Positions 37,731-46,373 of a stretch of DNA of 64,000 nucleotides are shown here, piece by piece. Made by a program: the position numbers and the translations under genes. Each line of letters starts with the position of its first letter. Within the stretch, counting starts at the first letter, position 1. Source of the DNA: Gemmatimonadota bacterium (GTDB lineage Bacteria > Gemmatimonadota > Gemmatimonadetes > Longimicrobiales > Gaopeijiaceae). Under the pieces are notes generated by a model. The model saw nothing but the letters and a program-made list of their open reading frames with translations. It searched no databases and was not told where the DNA came from. The stretch lies in assembly GCA_022825135.1 (NCBI GenBank), contig JAJDYN010000014.1:78407-142406 (forward strand), in the 5' to 3' direction.

Positions 37731-38813
37731 ATGCGCATCGCGATCACCACGGGCGGCGGAGATGCTCCCGGGCTCAATGCCGTCATTCGCGCCGCCGTGC
37801 TCGCGGCCCGGGCACGCGGATGGGAGGTATTCGGGATCCGGAGGGGCTATTCGGGTCTCTTCCAGGCGGGGTACGGCGGGGTGGTGGTGCTCGACGAGGC
37901 CGCGGTCCGCGGGATCACCCACGAGGGCGGCACCATCCTCGGAACCACCAGCCGGGGCAATCCGTTCTCGTTCCAGGTGACGCAGCCCGACGGGTCGGCG
38001 CGCACCGTGGATCGTTCCGGCGAAGTCATCGATCGCTTTCGGGAGATGGGCATCGACTGCCTCATCGCGATCGGTGGCGACGGCTCGCTCAGAATCGCGC
38101 GCGACCTGGCGCACCAGGGGCTCAACGTCATCGGGGTGCCCAAGACCATCGACAACGACCTGGACGCCACGGTGGTCACCTTCGGCTTTCACACCGCCGT
38201 GCAGACCGCCACCGACGCCATCGACAAGCTTCATTCCACCGCCGAGGCGCACGAGCGCGTCATGGTCGTGGAGCTGATGGGTCGGCACGCCGGCTGGATC
38301 GCGCTCTTTGCCGGCCTCGCCGCGGCCGCGGACGTGATCCTCATCCCGGAGATCCCCTACCGGCTCGACCGAGTGGTGGAAGCAATCGAAGCCCGCTGGA
38401 GCCGGGGCCAGGAGTACGCGATCGTGGTCGTCGCGGAGGGCGCGCTTCCCGTGGGCGGAGAGGCTTCATACCTGGACGACGATCCCGGCCTGAAGCGCCG
38501 GCTGGGAGGAGCCGCGAGGCTGCTTAGCCGCCAGCTGAGGGAACGCACCCGCCACGAGACCCGCAGCCTGGTGCTGGGACACCTGCAGCGGGGCGGCGCG
38601 CCTACCGCCTACGACCGCATCATCTCCCTGCGATTCGGATCCGCGGCCATCGAACTCGCCGAACGCGGACAGTTCGGCTGCATGGTCGCCCTGGAGCCGC
38701 CCGATGTGAAGGCCGTGCCCCTCGCGGATGCCGTGAGGCATCGCAAGACGGTACCTGCCCAGGGAGATGTCGTGCGGACTGCCCGGGCGGTGGGGATTTC
38801 GTTCGGCGACTGA
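37731..38813 (+). CDS. pfkA: 6-phosphofructokinase (group III type)
   Basis: This enzyme phosphorylates fructose-6-phosphate, the committed step of glycolysis. The 360-residue protein has TTGGGDAPGLNAVIR, IGGDGSLRIA, the catalytic PKTIDNDL and LVLGHLQRGGAPTAYDR. The two residues that separate ATP from pyrophosphate enzymes are mixed: glycine in GGDG (ATP type) but lysine in PKTIDND (PPi type). That pattern is seen in the group III PFKs, and ATP use is more likely. It is convergent with the MutS-like gene. Confidence 0.95.
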   Translation: MRIAITTGGGDAPGLNAVIRAAVLAARARGWEVFGIRRGYSGLFQAGYGGVVVLDEAAVRGITHEGGTILGTTSRGNPFSFQVTQPDGSARTVDRSGEVIDRFREMGIDCLIAIGGDGSLRIARDLAHQGLNVIGVPKTIDNDLDATVVTFGFHTAVQTATDAIDKLHSTAEAHERVMVVELMGRHAGWIALFAGLAAAADVILIPEIPYRLDRVVEAIEARWSRGQEYAIVVVAEGALPVGGEASYLDDDPGLKRRLGGAARLLSRQLRERTRHETRSLVLGHLQRGGAPTAYDRIISLRFGSAAIELAERGQFGCMVALEPPDVKAVPLADAVRHRKTVPAQGDVVRTARAVGISFGD

Positions 38814-38862
38814 TCTGACGGGACGGCAGCCGTCGCCTGTTCCCCGCCTGATCCGCGTCAGA
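38814..38862. terminator. Nested hairpin between convergent pfkA and MutS-like genes
   Basis: TCTGACG (38814-38820) pairs with CGTCAGA (38856-38862). An inner hairpin GACGG-CAG-CCGTC lies at 38822-38834. The gap is 44 bp between convergent stops. It is a plausible bidirectional terminator without a U tract. Confidence 0.4.
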
Positions 38863-40807
38863 GCGCTGCCGCGCCTGGTGACTTTGAGCCTCCATCGCCA
38901 TCGCCGAGGCCCACGAGCTTCAACAGCCTCAGGGCGTTCGTCGAGGTGGCGATGCCGCTCCTGAGGCGGTAGTCGAAGGTGAGCCCTTCGTGTCCCTCGC
39001 CCACCGACTCGGTCAGGTGGACGGGGACGGCTCGCACGTTGAGGTCGTGCGCGTCGGCCAGCGTCAGATCGTGGGTCGTGACGACGCCGAGCGCGCCGGA
39101 GCGGAGCAGTCTTCGCAGGACGGTTCGCGCGGCGATTCTGCGTTCGGCGCTGTTGGTCCCCTGGAGGATCTCGTCGAGCAGGTAGAGGACCCTTGGCGCC
39201 CCGCGGACCTCCTCACCTGTCGGCGCCCCTTTCCCGGCTGCGGAGCCGGCCGGCGCGCCCGCCGCTTCGGCCGCGTCCACCACCTGCTTGAGGCGCTGGA
39301 GTCCGGCCATGAAGAACGACACCCCGTCGGCAAGGGAGTCGGCGGCATGCATGCCTGTGACGACGCGCAGCGGCGGGATGCGGAGGCTTTCGGCGCACAC
39401 CGGTCCACCCGCCTGGCCGAGCACGACATTCAGGCCGACCGCCTTGAGGAGGGTCGACTTGCCGGACATGTTCGAGCCCGTCACCAGCAGAAACGAGCCT
39501 GCCGGGCCCACCTCCACGTCGTTGCGCACGCAGAGCGCCGGGGCAAGAAGAGGATGACCCAGGGCCCGGCCATGAACGGTGGTGGCTTCGGCGTCCAGCG
39601 TGGGCATGCTCCAGTCAGGGTGATCGGCGGCCAGGGCGGCCAGCGCGGCCAGTGCTTCGGCTTCGCCAACGGCGTCGATCCACCCTCGAACGCGAGCGCC
39701 CGACCGCTTCTTCCAGCGTTCGAGAGCGGCCAGGACGTGGACGTCCCAGAGCAGGACCAGGGAAAGGGGAACGTGGAAGAGGGGCGACCTCCTGACCTCC
39801 GCCATGTCCAGAAGCCGGCGCAGCGCAGCGATCTCTCGATGGGCCGGCCTGGAACCGGCGCCCAGGCGCCGTCGGAGGTCCGACGCATAGCGGGAATCGA
39901 GGGGTGCGTCGGCCAGGAGATCGATAAGCGACCCGTAGTGCCGGACCCCCGATTCGCCGTCGTCGGCCTCGGAGCAGGCTCGGTTGATCGCTTTCCACGC
40001 CGGCGCCATCACCAGCGCCGACACGAGCAGCGGCCAGGCGACGACGGCCGTGGGCACCATCCCCAGAGAGTAGAGAATGATCGCGGCCAGATTCGCCGGC
40101 GGGAGCAGAACCGCCGCCGCGCGCAGCCAGGTGCGCCCGGACAGCCAGCGCGGGCGCTCGCACCAGCGCAGGAACCTCTCCACCTCCTCCATGGAAACGC
40201 CCCCTGTCATCCGGGCTTCGGCAGCAATCCGGTCCCGATAGTCGAAGGCGCCGGCCATCTCCCGCACTGCTTCCTGCCGCAGCGCGACGGTCTCCGGGTC
40301 GGAGGGCGCGAGAAGCCAGGACCACAGCGTCGCCCGGCCGGGTGGAGCTCCGCACACGCCCGCCAGGTGAAGGAGCGACGCGGGACCGTGCAGGTCCAGG
40401 TCGTCCGCGTAGTCGTGGGTCCGCGGGACGGCGGGAGTGAAGGACCGGGGCAGGCCCGACCACCGGCGCTCGACGCGCGCGATCCCCTCGCGATTGAAGT
40501 CGGCCATCAACTCGGCGCGGCGCAGACGCCGCCGGGCGGCCCGGTGTCGCGCGACGACGATCACGAAGGCCACGACCGCCCCGGCCATGAGCAGCCAGAC
40601 CGCCTGGCCGCGTCCCTGGGAGATCAGGAGCCAGGCGCCGGCCGCGGCGGCCACGAAGACCGCCAGCCGCAGCCGCTCGCAAAACCGGACCACGCGGGCC
40701 CTCCCGGCCGCCTCTCCATCGAAGCGGCGGGCGCGCTCCGCGTACCGGGCGGCGGGCTGTTCGACGGACTCCGCGCCGGGTGAGGCTGGCTCCGTTGGGC
40801 TCGTCAC
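38858..40807 (-). CDS. Membrane-associated MutS-domain ATPase
   Basis: This 649-residue protein's C-terminal half is a MutS-type ABC ATPase: Walker A GSNMSGKST (about 444-452), LLDEILQGTNSAERR (Walker B/signature) and VTTHDLTLAD. It lacks the MutS mismatch-recognition domains. In the N-terminal half there are hydrophobic segments (LAVFVAAAAGAWLLISQ, VWLLMAGAVVAFVIVVARH, LVSALVMAPAW) that suggest membrane insertion. This family of DNA-repair-ATPase-like membrane proteins is not functionally understood. It is coupled to the S9 peptidase gene by an ATGA overlap. Confidence 0.88.
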   Translation of the reverse strand: MTSPTEPASPGAESVEQPAARYAERARRFDGEAAGRARVVRFCERLRLAVFVAAAAGAWLLISQGRGQAVWLLMAGAVVAFVIVVARHRAARRRLRRAELMADFNREGIARVERRWSGLPRSFTPAVPRTHDYADDLDLHGPASLLHLAGVCGAPPGRATLWSWLLAPSDPETVALRQEAVREMAGAFDYRDRIAAEARMTGGVSMEEVERFLRWCERPRWLSGRTWLRAAAVLLPPANLAAIILYSLGMVPTAVVAWPLLVSALVMAPAWKAINRACSEADDGESGVRHYGSLIDLLADAPLDSRYASDLRRRLGAGSRPAHREIAALRRLLDMAEVRRSPLFHVPLSLVLLWDVHVLAALERWKKRSGARVRGWIDAVGEAEALAALAALAADHPDWSMPTLDAEATTVHGRALGHPLLAPALCVRNDVEVGPAGSFLLVTGSNMSGKSTLLKAVGLNVVLGQAGGPVCAESLRIPPLRVVTGMHAADSLADGVSFFMAGLQRLKQVVDAAEAAGAPAGSAAGKGAPTGEEVRGAPRVLYLLDEILQGTNSAERRIAARTVLRRLLRSGALGVVTTHDLTLADAHDLNVRAVPVHLTESVGEGHEGLTFDYRLRSGIATSTNALRLLKLVGLGDGDGGSKSPGAAAL

Positions 40808-43692
40808 GAGTTGCCGCCGGCTCTCTTCCCGCCGCCGGCCACTCGCCTCTTCTCGTCTTCAAGGTCCTGCAGCGACACGCCGTCCGTGATCCATGACGGG
40901 GCCGGATCGCCCTTCAGGTAGTGGCCGAACCACTCCAGGATGCGGCGGTGGTAGTCCTTCTGGTTGGCTTCCTCGCGCAGTCCGTGGTCCTCGCCCTCGT
41001 AGACCAGCAGCACCATCTGTTTCCCGGCGCGGCGCGCGAAGTTGTAGAACTGGGTTCCCTGGTCCCAGTCGACGACCCCGTCGTCGTCGCCGAAGGCCAT
41101 GAGGAGGGGCGTTTCCAGATTGTGCACCTCGTGGATGGGCGAGTTGCGCCGGTGGGCCTCGGGGTCCTCCCAGAAGGGCACCTCCATGCGCGCCTGCCCG
41201 GTCTCCCAGTGGTCGACCTCCGGGATCCCCGGGTTCCAGTGGATGGCCCCCATGAAGCTCACGAAGTCGGTGAGCGGCGCACCCGCCACCGAGGCGGCGA
41301 AGATGTCGGTCCGAGTGGGCAGGTAGGTCGCCTGGTAGCCGCCCCAGGAGTGGCCGATGAGCCCGACCGCGTCCGGATCGGCCACCCCCATGTCGACCAC
41401 CCGGGCGACGGCCGCGCGCACCGACTCCAGCGCGCTCACGCCCGGGTCGCGGGCCCGGTAGACGATGTCCGGGAGGAGCACCGCGTAGCCGTGCTGGGTC
41501 CACGCGGTGAAGTTGTAGTAGTCGCGCTCGCTGGGCGGGCTGAAGCGGTGCATCCCGGGCGAGAGCATCTCGTAGGTGTAGACGATGGTCGGCACCGCCT
41601 GCCCGGCCTCGTGGCCCGCCGGATAGAGCAGCACCGCCTGCAGGTCCCGCCCGCCCTCGCTCGTAAAGTCGACCAGTTCGGCCCGGCCCCACGCGACCTC
41701 CGCGATGAACGGGTTGATGTCGGTGACCCGGACCGCGTCGGCCAGGCCGGGACCTCCCACGAAGTAGTCGGGCGGGTCGTCGAACGCCTGGGCGCGGTAG
41801 AGGAGGACGTCGGCGCTGTCCGCGCGCGCGAGGCCGTCCACGAGGCGCTCCTCGAACACCAGCGTCTCCGGCGGCCCGGCCCGGCCTGACGGGAGGCGCG
41901 CGTAGCCCCGCTGTTCCGTCCGCTCGTCGTAAAGGGTCAGGTAGAGCGGGGCACCGGGGTCGATGCCGGGGGTGTCGTCGTCCGGCAGGCGGGCGACCCG
42001 GTGCGTGACGCCGGTCTCGGCGCCGCGGGTGAGCCGCTCCGCGCCGCTGCCGTCCAGCGCCACCCGCCAGACGTCGTGCTCGTCGTAGAGGAGGACTCCG
42101 GCGTCGCCCTCCAGCCATCCCCCGGGTCCGAAGGCGTAGGGCGGGACCACATCGGTGGGTGTGTCGTATTCCGTGTTGGCGAAGGAGGCCGGGAGGTTCG
42201 AGGTAAGGTCGTGCCGCTGCCCGGTCGCGACGTCACGGCTCCAGTAGTTGGCCCCGTCGTACGAGACCAGCCACCGGCCCCCTCCGCTGGGCCATTCGTA
42301 GCGCACCCGGGTCAGGAGCCGGCGCCGTTCCCCGCTCTCGACGTCGATGGACCAGACGTCGTGATACGGGCGGCCGAACATCGCGCCGAAGGGATAGGGC
42401 TCGGCGATGTCCTCCAGGGCAAAGGCCCAGCCGTGCAGCAGGGTCGCGTCCGCCATCAGGTCGGAGCCGACCGTGACGGCCCGGTTCTCGTCCAGATGCC
42501 AGACGGCCAGCAGCGTGCGGTTCGCGTCCCGGGCTTCCGCCGCCTGCTGCTGCGGGAAGATGCGGACATCCCGGCTGTGCCAGATCTGGAGCCCGGGAAG
42601 GTCCGGCTCATCGTCCTCCGAGTCGGTCGATCCCGTCCCGTCGGCGTCGGCCTGTCCGGTCCCGGTCGCACCGGCATCCCGCGCGGCGTGTTCTTCCCGG
42701 GGCCGAAGCCCGATGGAGATCATTGCGCCGTCGTCGGACCAGCGCGGCGCCCGATCCGCGACCTGCAGGGTGTCCGCGATGCCGGCCATCGCCTCGCCCA
42801 GCACGGCCGTCTCCACCCCCCGGCCGAGGCCGCGCCATGCCAGCACATCGTAGGCGGCACCCTCGGCCGAGGCATCCTCGCGCGAGCGCAGGACCGCCAG
42901 GTCGGCCGCGTCGTCGCGCCACGCCAGCCCCCGGTACCGGGCCCCCGACGCGTCCACGGACTGGAGCGTGCCGGAGCCGGCATCGTAGACCTGCACACCG
43001 TTCCCCAGATCGCTTCCGGTTGCGACCACCATTGCGATCCGCGATCCGGAGGAACTCCACGCCATCTCCGCAACGTTGCCGAAGCTCGTCCCGGACCCCG
43101 TGGCCAACATCACGACTCGCAGGTCGGCCCCCTTCCCCGCCGGCTCCCCCGGCGGATCTCCGCGCAGCGCAAGGAATCGCCCCGACGCGTCGAAGCTCCA
43201 CTCGGACACCGACTCGAACTCGCGCACCTCCCCGGTGGCCAGGTCGAGCAACGCCGTCCCCTGGCGGAGCGCCTCGCCCTCCTCCTCGAGTCGCTCCCCC
43301 TCCTCGGGTGAAAGGCCCACGGTCCACGCCAGCCAGCCTCCGTCCGGAGAAAAGCCCGGAGACCCGCCCCAGGGGAAAACGCGCGTCGAATCCTCGCCCA
43401 GGCGCCTTACCCGCAACTCCGCGGTCTCGTCGACGCGGCTGACCTCGTACGCGATCCAGTCGCCATGCGGCGAGAGCAGCGCGGGTCCGGGATTCTCCCA
43501 GCGCCCGTAGTCTTCGGGGGCGACGCGGGGAAGATCCTGGCCGGAAAGCGGAAACGCGGTGGCGAGCAGACCCGTCGCCAGGATGCTCGCGGCAGGAAGC
43601 GGCCCCGATTCGCCGACGCCGCCCCGGACACGACGGTGCGCCCTGCGGGTTCGGGTGGACACGACCGGCAAGACGTCTGCGGATGAACTCAC
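40804..43692 (-). CDS. Exported S9-family (prolyl oligopeptidase-type) serine peptidase
   Basis: This 962-residue protein has a signal-like N-terminus (ASILATGLLATAFPLSGQ), a long beta-rich region (probably a propeller), and a C-terminal alpha/beta hydrolase. The nucleophile is in GLIGHSWGGYQA (Ser about 782), the acid is probably in FGDDDGVVDW and the histidine in EGEDHGLREE. The GTG at 43692 has AAGGAG eight bases upstream. It likely trims peptides in the periplasm or outside the cell. Substrate unknown. Confidence 0.93.
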   Translation of the reverse strand: MSSSADVLPVVSTRTRRAHRRVRGGVGESGPLPAASILATGLLATAFPLSGQDLPRVAPEDYGRWENPGPALLSPHGDWIAYEVSRVDETAELRVRRLGEDSTRVFPWGGSPGFSPDGGWLAWTVGLSPEEGERLEEEGEALRQGTALLDLATGEVREFESVSEWSFDASGRFLALRGDPPGEPAGKGADLRVVMLATGSGTSFGNVAEMAWSSSGSRIAMVVATGSDLGNGVQVYDAGSGTLQSVDASGARYRGLAWRDDAADLAVLRSREDASAEGAAYDVLAWRGLGRGVETAVLGEAMAGIADTLQVADRAPRWSDDGAMISIGLRPREEHAARDAGATGTGQADADGTGSTDSEDDEPDLPGLQIWHSRDVRIFPQQQAAEARDANRTLLAVWHLDENRAVTVGSDLMADATLLHGWAFALEDIAEPYPFGAMFGRPYHDVWSIDVESGERRRLLTRVRYEWPSGGGRWLVSYDGANYWSRDVATGQRHDLTSNLPASFANTEYDTPTDVVPPYAFGPGGWLEGDAGVLLYDEHDVWRVALDGSGAERLTRGAETGVTHRVARLPDDDTPGIDPGAPLYLTLYDERTEQRGYARLPSGRAGPPETLVFEERLVDGLARADSADVLLYRAQAFDDPPDYFVGGPGLADAVRVTDINPFIAEVAWGRAELVDFTSEGGRDLQAVLLYPAGHEAGQAVPTIVYTYEMLSPGMHRFSPPSERDYYNFTAWTQHGYAVLLPDIVYRARDPGVSALESVRAAVARVVDMGVADPDAVGLIGHSWGGYQATYLPTRTDIFAASVAGAPLTDFVSFMGAIHWNPGIPEVDHWETGQARMEVPFWEDPEAHRRNSPIHEVHNLETPLLMAFGDDDGVVDWDQGTQFYNFARRAGKQMVLLVYEGEDHGLREEANQKDYHRRILEWFGHYLKGDPAPSWITDGVSLQDLEDEKRRVAGGGKRAGGNS

Positions 43693-43787
43693 GGGAATGC
43701 TCCTTGAATCCGGGGGATGGCGGGCGGGAGCGCTCCTTCACAGCCGGGATTCCTTTCGGTCCCGGGCGCGCCCCGATGCCCGCGCGC

Positions 43788-45053
43788 TCATTTCGAACAT
43801 ATCACGCGCCGGGCGCAGTCGGCCTGCCGTGCCGGCCCCCAGACCACCCAAACCCCCGGGGGCGCCCGGAATTCGTGGCCGTGCGGGCGGCTGGGCCGGT
43901 CCGGATCGAGCCGCAGCCCCGGCAGGCGGAACACCCGGGCCAGCGCCTCCCGCGCCTCGATGCGCGCCAGCGTGGCTCCCAGGCAGAAGTGGCGCCCGGC
44001 ACCGAAGGACAGGTGGTCGCGCGCGTTGGGCCGGTCCGGATCGAAGCGATCGGGATCCTCGAAGTGGGCGGGATCGCGGTTGGCGGCGCCCAGCATGCAC
44101 TGGACGGTCTCGTTCGCGGGGATCCTCACGCCGCGGATCTCGACCTCCTCGGTGGTGAAACGCGTGCACGACTGGACAGCCGCGTCCCACCTGAGCGACT
44201 CCTCGAACAGGTCGTCCAGCCGGTCCGCGACTTCGGCCGCCGGGCCTTCGGCAGTGCGGTGCGACAGCGCGGCCCAGATGGCGCTGGCGATGGCCGACTC
44301 GGTGGTCTCGATGCCGCCGAAGAGGATGATGAGCAGGTTGGCGACCATCTCCGCCTCCGCCAGCGGCTCGGCGTCGGTGCGGAGCCCGGCGATGGTCGAG
44401 CCCTCCGGCACCGGGCGTCTGCCCCGGAGGAAGGGCGTCACGTATTCGCCGAACTCGCGAGCCGACACCTTGCCCCTCGTGCGCACCTCGGGATCGCCGG
44501 TGAAGTTCTCGAGCGCCGCCGCGAAGTCGTCGTACCAGGCCAGCAGGCGGGCCCCATCGCGCTCCGGCAGCCCGAGCACCCGGCAGATGCTCCGCACGGA
44601 CAGGGGGCGCGCCAGCCGGGCCCGGAGATCGGCCGCCCGCCGCCGACCGTCCTCCAGCTCTTCCATCAGCCCGTCCGCCACACCGCGTACCGTCCCCAGC
44701 AGATTGCGCTCCAGGTTGCCGCGGCGAAACGGCCCGATGAAGCGGCGTTTGCAGTGGATCTGGCGTTCGCCGTCGGTTGTGAGCATGTGCGACCCGAAGA
44801 TGTCACGGATGGTCGAGGCGGGTGCGTCGGTTGTGAAACGCTCCCAGTCGGCCAGCACATCCAGGACGTCGTCCCGGCGCGTGAGCATCCACATGCCGAG
44901 TTCCGGAACCCACGTCACCGGCTCCGCGGCCCGGAGTTCGTGGAACAGGGGGTAAGGATCGCCGGCCAGCGCCTCGACGGTGACCCGGGCTCCCCGAGGG
45001 AAGCGCGCGGTGCGGCTGGCATCGCCCGGATTGGTCCTTGTAGCGTTCTGCAT
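43788..45053 (-). CDS. Cytochrome P450
   Basis: This is a soluble 421-residue bacterial P450. The haem loop is FGAGRHFCLGATLAR (thiolate Cys about 357), the ExxR motif is ESLR, and the I-helix has LFGGIETTESAI. The catalytic acid/threonine pair there reads IETTE, with E in place of the usual D/E, which is acceptable. I start at ATG 45053 (MQNATRTNPGD). A partner ferredoxin or reductase is not nearby. It is divergent from the kynureninase-like gene across 103 bp. Confidence 0.95.
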   Translation of the reverse strand: MQNATRTNPGDASRTARFPRGARVTVEALAGDPYPLFHELRAAEPVTWVPELGMWMLTRRDDVLDVLADWERFTTDAPASTIRDIFGSHMLTTDGERQIHCKRRFIGPFRRGNLERNLLGTVRGVADGLMEELEDGRRRAADLRARLARPLSVRSICRVLGLPERDGARLLAWYDDFAAALENFTGDPEVRTRGKVSAREFGEYVTPFLRGRRPVPEGSTIAGLRTDAEPLAEAEMVANLLIILFGGIETTESAIASAIWAALSHRTAEGPAAEVADRLDDLFEESLRWDAAVQSCTRFTTEEVEIRGVRIPANETVQCMLGAANRDPAHFEDPDRFDPDRPNARDHLSFGAGRHFCLGATLARIEAREALARVFRLPGLRLDPDRPSRPHGHEFRAPPGVWVVWGPARQADCARRVICSK

Positions 45054-45156
45054 GAGGTCAGGCTCACCTGGAACGGCATACCCATGAGCGCGGTACCGCG
45101 CTTGCGGCACCCGGACACCGTGCCGGGCGGCGTCACCTCCTGCAAGGGGCACGCGG

Positions 45157-46326
45157 ATGACCAACCGGCTGGCTCGCCACTACTCCCGCTTCCGCGTGTC
45201 GGAGCGAGTGCTCCTCACCGGGCATTCACACCAGGCGTGGCCCGACGTGGCGTTCGGCGCGCAGCGGCAGGCGTGGCTGGACGCCGCCGAACTTGTGGAC
45301 GACAAGTGGGAGCGCGCGTTCGAGGTGGCCGCCGAGGTGCGGGCAGGGTACCGCCGCCTGCTGGACGACCCGGACGGCCACATCGCGCTGGGGCAGAACA
45401 CGCACGAGCTGGTCACCCGGTTTCTGTCGGCGCTGCCCCTGCGGGAGCGGCCGCGGCTCGTGACCACCGATGGCGAGTTCCATACGATCCGGCGCCAGCT
45501 GGAGCGGCTCGGACGCGAGGGAATCGAGATCAGGACCGTGCCGACCGCCGGTGGCGCCCCGCTGGCGGATGCGCTTGTCGCGGAGGTGGACGACCGCACG
45601 GCGGGGGTTCTGGTGTCCTCCGTGCTCTTTCGCGATGCCCGGATCGTCGAGGGGCTGGACGAGGTGGCGGCCGCGTGCGCCCGCGTCGGCGCGGAACTGC
45701 TCGTGGACGCCTATCACTCGCTCAACGCAGTCCCGTTCTCGGTCGTGAAGTCGGGGCTGAGGGACGCGTTCGTGACGGGCGGCGGCTACAAGTACTGTCA
45801 GCTGGGCGAAGGGAACTGCTTTCTGAGGTTCCCGCGGCACTGCCGGCTGAGGCCGGTGCTGACCGGGTGGTTCGCCGAGTTCGGGACGCTGGCAGCGGAA
45901 CGCGGACGCGGCGAAACGGCCTACGGCGAAGGACATCTGCGCTTTGCGGGCTCGACCTACGATCCGGTCAGCCACTACCGGGCGGCGGCGGTGTTCAGGT
46001 TCTTTCGGGAGAAAGGGCTCGTCCCGGAGCGCCTTCGCCGCATCAGCCTGGAGCAGATCCGGCAGCTCGCGGCGGGGGTCGATGCCCTGGACGCGGACCC
46101 GCGGGTGCTTTCGCGAGATCGCAGTGTGCCATTGTCCCGGCGAGGCGGGTTCCTGGCCCTCACCACCCCCGTCGCAGGGAAGATCTGCGGCGAACTCGGG
46201 AGGCGCGGCATCCACACGGACTTCCGCGGCCGCTCGTTGCGCCTGGGGCCGGCGCCCTACGTGACCCGGCATCAGCTGGAGGAGGCGGTCCGGACGCTGG
46301 GGGCGGTCCTGGCCGCGCATCGCTGA
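45157..46326 (+). CDS. Kynureninase-like / class V aminotransferase-fold PLP enzyme
   Basis: This 389-residue fold-type I PLP protein contains the kynureninase-like start GHSHQAWPDVA and the lysine region GGGYKYCQLGEGNCFL (Lys about 212). It also has VLVSSVLFRDARIV and a C-terminal HTDFRGRSLRLGPAPY typical of kynureninase-type proteins. Kynureninase cleaves kynurenine to anthranilate and alanine, but several residues differ from the classical enzyme, so a related beta-lyase function is possible. The divergent P450 suggests a shared pathway. Confidence 0.82.
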   Translation: MTNRLARHYSRFRVSERVLLTGHSHQAWPDVAFGAQRQAWLDAAELVDDKWERAFEVAAEVRAGYRRLLDDPDGHIALGQNTHELVTRFLSALPLRERPRLVTTDGEFHTIRRQLERLGREGIEIRTVPTAGGAPLADALVAEVDDRTAGVLVSSVLFRDARIVEGLDEVAAACARVGAELLVDAYHSLNAVPFSVVKSGLRDAFVTGGGYKYCQLGEGNCFLRFPRHCRLRPVLTGWFAEFGTLAAERGRGETAYGEGHLRFAGSTYDPVSHYRAAAVFRFFREKGLVPERLRRISLEQIRQLAAGVDALDADPRVLSRDRSVPLSRRGGFLALTTPVAGKICGELGRRGIHTDFRGRSLRLGPAPYVTRHQLEEAVRTLGAVLAAHR

Positions 46327-46334
46327 AGTTCCGT

Positions 46335-46367
46335 CAGCCGACGGCCTCCACGAGCACCCGTCGGCTG
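46335..46367. terminator. Perfect 10-bp hairpin between convergent genes
   Basis: CAGCCGACGG pairs with CCGTCGGCTG around a 13-nt loop in the 47-bp gap between the kynureninase-like and RND genes. It is the strongest terminator-like hairpin in the window by stem length. No U tract follows on either strand. Confidence 0.55.
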
Positions 46368-46373
46368 GGCAGC

